A DNA stretch of 9,069 nucleotides from positions 5,687 to 14,755 of the forward strand of contig DKKK01000002.1 in the NCBI GenBank assembly GCA_002455215.1, read 5' to 3'. Made by a program: the position numbers and the translations under genes. The DNA comes from Anaerolineales bacterium UBA6668 (GTDB lineage Bacteria; Chloroflexota; Anaerolineae; Anaerolineales; UBA6668). This document shows positions 6,618 through 9,069 of the stretch, in pieces (the first letter of the stretch is position 1; every line of letters starts with the position of its first letter). The notes beneath the pieces are model-generated. The model saw nothing but the letters and a program-made list of their open reading frames with translations. It did not search any database and was not told the DNA's origin.

Positions 6618-7315
6618 CCATAGATTGTAGCAGGTTCTGGATAAGCGGCAAACCCCTTGCGAATGAGCCTTTGCAAAGGCGGGGCAATCTCGCTGGTGAG
6701 TGTGGCAAGCTCGGCGGGCGAAATCCAGCGCAACAGGTGCGATTCTCCGGCGGGTGGGGCGGCTTGCGCTGGCAGGCGGGTTGCCAGTAGATAGCGCAAA
6801 TCCAAATGCAGGTGGGCGGGACGCTCCTGGCGGGCAGGAATCGCATGTACATCCACATCCAGCAGGCGCGGCGACTCCCCTAGCGGAAAAAACTGCAAAT
6901 CGGGCAAGCCGCTCTCTTCGCGGGCTTCGCGCAAAGCAGTCACTGCCAAATCGGTGTCATAATCGCTATGCCCGCCAAATTGAAGCCACTTGTGCAGGTT
7001 TTTGTGATAATGCAAAAGCACCTTCCCGCTGGTTAAGTCCAGCACCAAGCCCGAACCGGTGAGATGACCCACTTCGCAAGATTGGTGAAACAAATGCGGG
7101 TGCGTCTCAAGCCAGGCAAGAATTTGGGCGGTGTCGGCGCGTTCCTTCTCGTCAGTTGGGGTGTGCGATAGCAAAGTCTGGCGCAAGGCGTGGCGGGCGG
7201 GTGCCAGCGTGTAAGCATACAAATCCAGCATCATGCCGTGCAGGGTTTCCAGCTTCTGCGAGTCGCTTTTCTCTGCCCACAAGGGCAGTGTGGCGTGGCG
7301 GTTAAACATAGCCAC
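6611..7315 (-). CDS. NUDIX hydrolase
   Basis: This 234-residue NUDIX-fold hydrolase is predicted to cleave a nucleoside diphosphate linked to another group; the substrate is unknown. An N-terminal helical region of about 80 residues precedes the catalytic domain, which starts near GHLTGSGLVLD (83-93). The Nudix box runs from Gly115 to Leu137, with the metal-binding REAREESGL at 129-137. The first Glu of the textbook GX5EX7REUXEEXGU pattern is Thr121 here, within GGHSDYDTD. Proteins with this GGH-x-D-x-D variant, the preceding KWLQ and the later PAHLHLDLRYL segment form a known subfamily, so the change is probably normal rather than inactivating. The frame starts at GTG 7315, two bases after the DJ-1-like stop; an ATG at 7309 is an equally plausible start. 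Co-transcription with the DJ-1-like gene is likely. Confidence 0.92.
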   Translation of the reverse strand: MAMFNRHATLPLWAEKSDSQKLETLHGMMLDLYAYTLAPARHALRQTLLSHTPTDEKERADTAQILAWLETHPHLFHQSCEVGHLTGSGLVLDLTSGKVLLHYHKNLHKWLQFGGHSDYDTDLAVTALREAREESGLPDLQFFPLGESPRLLDVDVHAIPARQERPAHLHLDLRYLLATRLPAQAAPPAGESHLLRWISPAELATLTSEIAPPLQRLIRKGFAAYPEPATIYGE

Positions 7316-7317
7316 GC

Positions 7318-7908
7318 CTATTCCCAGTCAAATTGCATCTGGCGTGCGGTGCGCACGGCAAGTTCGCGCCCTGCCAGCCGTTCCACCAAGTGTAGGCTCA
7401 TGCCAATGCCTGCCGCAATGCCCGCTGAAGTGACTATGCGTCCGTTATCAACCCACGGCACATCTGCCCGCACTGCTGTCTCTGGCGCAAACGCCTGCAA
7501 ATCGGGGATATCTTCCCAGTGGGTAGTGGCTTGCTTGCCCGCCAGCAAACCGAGCTTGGCAAGCAAAAACGCCCCCGTACACACCGAAGCCGTCAGTTGG
7601 GTGTGGGCATCTACTTGTGCCAACCACGCCAACACCGCTGGTTTTTCCAGTTCGGCAGTCACCACCCCGCCGGGTACAATCAAAACATCAACGGGTGGGT
7701 GATTTTGAAACGTGTAGTGTGCCTGCACTTGCAGGTTGGCACGCGTGCGGGTGGGTTGGGTGCTTTGCGCCACGCTGAACACTTCAAACGGCTGGGGTTG
7801 GTTTAGGCGCACTGCCACGCGGCTGGCAGTGTAGAACACTTCGAGCGGTCCGGCGAAGTCGAGCACTTCAACGTCATCAAAAATGAAGATGGCAATGGAA
7901 AGAGACAT
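7318..7908 (-). CDS. DJ-1/PfpI family protein (class I amidotransferase-like)
   Basis: This is a 196-residue stand-alone domain of the DJ-1/PfpI superfamily, closest by motif to the isonitrile hydratase/AraC-associated GATase1-like group. The N-terminus has IFIFDDVEVLDFAGPLEVF with the conserved Asp17. The nucleophile elbow is SVCTGAFLLA, with Cys110 followed by Thr111. TTHWEDIP (128-135) follows the family pattern, as does the TSAG..AGI segment at 160-168. In many relatives the latter reads AGIDM; here it is AGIGM, with Gly169 replacing the usual Asp. There is no C-terminal AraC helix-turn-helix, so it is an enzyme-like or chaperone-like single domain rather than a transcription factor. It is the first gene of the minus-strand block and nearly abuts the NUDIX gene. 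No good Shine-Dalgarno site precedes the ATG. The exact reaction cannot be assigned. Confidence 0.9.
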   Translation of the reverse strand: MSLSIAIFIFDDVEVLDFAGPLEVFYTASRVAVRLNQPQPFEVFSVAQSTQPTRTRANLQVQAHYTFQNHPPVDVLIVPGGVVTAELEKPAVLAWLAQVDAHTQLTASVCTGAFLLAKLGLLAGKQATTHWEDIPDLQAFAPETAVRADVPWVDNGRIVTSAGIAAGIGMSLHLVERLAGRELAVRTARQMQFDWE

Positions 7909-8059
7909 AAGAAGTTAAGGAATTAATGGAATTGAGAGAATTAGAGAGATGAAGGCATGGAAACTTGGGAATTATAGAGAAATTTGGGGCATTGTGTCAA
8001 TGGCTTGGATTTTGTAGCGTGCGATGGAATGTCTCGTATCGTTGCTATGGATGGAAACT

Positions 8060-8082
8060 GCGTTTTTTCCCTAAAAAAACGC
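8060..8082. repeat. Perfect 9-bp inverted repeat
   Basis: GCGTTTTTT (8060-8068) and AAAAAACGC (8074-8082) are perfect inverted copies around the five-base centre CCCTA. The stem is AT-rich with a three-base GC clamp at its foot. The T and A runs are inside the stem and no T tract follows on either strand, so it is not a standard terminator. Its position in a divergent promoter region suits an operator or a stem in a long 5' leader of either gene. Confidence 0.55.
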
Positions 8083-8132
8083 CTACCTTCAACCTGTGGT
8101 GAATAGTATCCGTGCGCCAAATAAAAAACCCG

Positions 8133-8160
8133 CTGAGCTTAGGTGATAATCTGGTATACT
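8133..8160 (+). promoter_or_regulatory. Candidate sigma-70-type promoter for the ion channel gene
   Basis: TATACT at 8155-8160 is a good -10 element, five of six matches to TATAAT. CTGAGC at 8133-8138, 16 bases upstream, is a poor -35 with three of six matches. Transcription would begin near 8167 and leave a leader of about 115 bases. A second -10-like hexamer, GATAAT, lies at 8145-8150. This is a motif reading only. Confidence 0.3.
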
Positions 8161-8270
8161 GGCTGGGTCAATTGTTGGAGAATGTTTTTCTCATACCCAC
8201 TTTTTATTAGCTGTTTCACCTTTGCAAGCCTTTCCGTAAACGAACTTTGAAATCAAGCATTTTTTCAAAA

Positions 8271-8274
8271 AGGA
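8271..8274 (+). promoter_or_regulatory. Ribosome binding site of the ion channel gene
   Basis: AGGA (within AAAAAGGA, 8267-8274) lies nine bases before ATG 8284 and supports that start for the channel. Confidence 0.6.
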
Positions 8275-8283
8275 TCACCGATT

Positions 8284-8997
8284 ATGACCACCACACCGAA
8301 TAATAAAAAAGACCGCGTGCATGGGCGTGTTTTTTGGATTTTGATGTTCCTTGCACTTCTGCAAACATTGTACCCCATTTCGTACTCGCCCAACCCAATT
8401 TTTCAGATGTTGTACAACTGGTTATACTTCGGCTTGGTATTTGCCGGGTTGTGGCTGACCGATGAACGAAAAAAACGCATTTTGCTATGGCTATTTGGTA
8501 TTCCCATCTTGGTTTTAGGAGCCGTATTTGTTTTTTACCAAAAGACCTGGGTATATACGCTGGCGTATCTTGCCTATGAAGGCTTTTTTGTCACGGTGGC
8601 TTGGGTTTTATTTGAGTATATTTTCAAGGCAAAACGGGTTACGCTGGATGTGATCTACGCCGCTGTGACGGTGTATGTGCTAATTGGCGCAATGTTTGTT
8701 CCGTTGTATGGGATAGTGGAAACGCTCGCGCCCGGCTCGTTCATTGATAACGGTATGAAAGTGAGCGGTCCATTCCCCTGGCAGAATTTCGCCTATTTTT
8801 CTTATGTCACCCTGACCACTTTAGGTTATGGCGACATCCTGCCGGTGCAGATGTGGGCACGCGCACTGGTGGGGGTGGAAGCCGTCAGCGGCACGATGTA
8901 CCTGACCATTATCATGGCGCGTTTGGTGGGGCTTTATGCGGCGCATGAAGAAGCTACTGAATTGGGTGGGGGGGAGCGCCAAGACGCAAGCGGTTAG
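8284..8997 (+). CDS. Potassium channel-like membrane protein (Ion_trans_2 pore)
   Basis: This 237-residue integral membrane protein has a two-helix potassium pore module at its C-terminal half. The pore helix and selectivity filter read TLTTLGYGD (filter core 178-184, TTLGYGD), a common bacterial variant of TVGYGD. It is flanked by hydrophobic segments at about 121-146 and 189-211. Four more hydrophobic segments precede it, at about 15-32, 40-58, 65-85 and 90-113, giving six membrane helices. None shows the regular Arg/Lys spacing of a voltage-sensor S4, so it is probably not voltage-gated in the usual way. No RCK/TrkA-N or cyclic-nucleotide domain follows; the short tail after MARLVGLYAAHEEA is hydrophilic. 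Four subunits would be expected to form one pore. It is likely to be expressed alone, from the divergent region upstream. Confidence 0.9.
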   Translation: MTTTPNNKKDRVHGRVFWILMFLALLQTLYPISYSPNPIFQMLYNWLYFGLVFAGLWLTDERKKRILLWLFGIPILVLGAVFVFYQKTWVYTLAYLAYEGFFVTVAWVLFEYIFKAKRVTLDVIYAAVTVYVLIGAMFVPLYGIVETLAPGSFIDNGMKVSGPFPWQNFAYFSYVTLTTLGYGDILPVQMWARALVGVEAVSGTMYLTIIMARLVGLYAAHEEATELGGGERQDASG

Positions 8998-9069
8998 CAA
9001 GGGTTATTCCCGCATCCCACTTCCCGCTTCTTGTATCGGTAGGATAAAAAGCGGGCAGAAATCACAACT
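8998..9069. other. Non-coding tail at right edge
   Basis: Nothing coding is visible in these 72 bases. CCCGCTT (9023-9029) and AAGCGGG (9049-9055) form a 7-bp inverted repeat with a 19-base loop after the channel gene. There is no T tract after it, so a terminator call is weak. Confidence 0.3.

Larger units (their letters stand above)
7909..8283. other. Divergent intergenic region between DJ-1-like and ion channel genes
   Basis: These 375 bases separate two divergent genes and should hold promoters for both. The left third (about 7909-7995) is purine-rich on the plus strand, with irregular GAGAGAATT-like repetition. The middle holds the perfect inverted repeat at 8060-8082. The right part holds a candidate promoter and the ribosome binding site of the channel gene. 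I saw no open frame with coding character and no RNA gene. Confidence 0.6.

Noticed and set aside
6611..7315. NUDIX protein judged inactive because Thr replaces the first Glu of the Nudix box
   Set aside because: The metal-binding REAREE residues are present, and the GGH-x-D-x-D form is typical of a known subfamily with the same flanking motifs.
7909..7995. Tandem repeat or small gene in the purine-rich stretch
   Set aside because: The repetition is irregular and no frame shows coding character or a usable ribosome binding site.
9023..9055. Intrinsic terminator after the ion channel gene
   Set aside because: The 7-bp stem has a long loop and no following T tract.

Overview
This is a bacterial window with ten protein-coding genes, one of them cut by the left edge, and no RNA gene, insertion sequence, CRISPR array or integrase that I can recognise. 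The best clue to the host is the kinase at 2752-4230: a PASTA-less PknB-type kinase with a single membrane segment and an extracytoplasmic bacterial SH3-like domain ending in a GP.C..Y.WW.V...G..GW.AE pattern. That architecture is familiar from Chloroflexota, especially Anaerolineae-like genomes. A filamentous gammaproteobacterium or another phylum cannot be excluded, so the assignment is tentative. Base composition is moderate overall, with one clearly AT-richer patch around 6190-6560.

Left part, plus strand (1-4230). The 3' end of a short-chain dehydrogenase is followed after 13 bases by a three-helix DUF2721 membrane protein. The stop of that gene overlaps the start of a HerA-like DNA-translocase ATPase (ATGA). 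These three look like one transcription unit. After a 96-base gap comes the receptor-like Ser/Thr kinase with its own strong Shine-Dalgarno site. It ends 23 bases from the convergent minus-strand block.

Middle and right part, minus strand (7908 down to 4254). In transcription order: a DJ-1/PfpI-family glutamine-amidotransferase-like protein, a NUDIX hydrolase, a 128-base gap rich in inverted repeats, a small acyl-carrier-protein-like gene, glutamine-dependent NAD+ synthetase (nadE), and a 106-residue protein of unknown function. Spacing between the first two and the last two is tight. NadE makes NAD+ from deamido-NAD+, and NUDIX enzymes often act on nucleotide conjugates, so a nucleotide-cofactor theme is possible but not shown.

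Far right, plus strand (8284-8997). A six-helix potassium-channel-like protein with a TLGYGD filter is divergently transcribed from the DJ-1 gene across a 375-base intergenic region. That region holds a perfect 9-bp inverted repeat and a candidate promoter.

The most unusual item is the carrier-protein-like gene at 6234-6482. It keeps the fold signature of the acyl carrier family but has Glu where the phosphopantetheine-bearing Ser should be, and it lies in an AT-rich patch next to mutually exclusive hairpins. I found no complete, obviously new multi-gene defence or biosynthetic system in this window.
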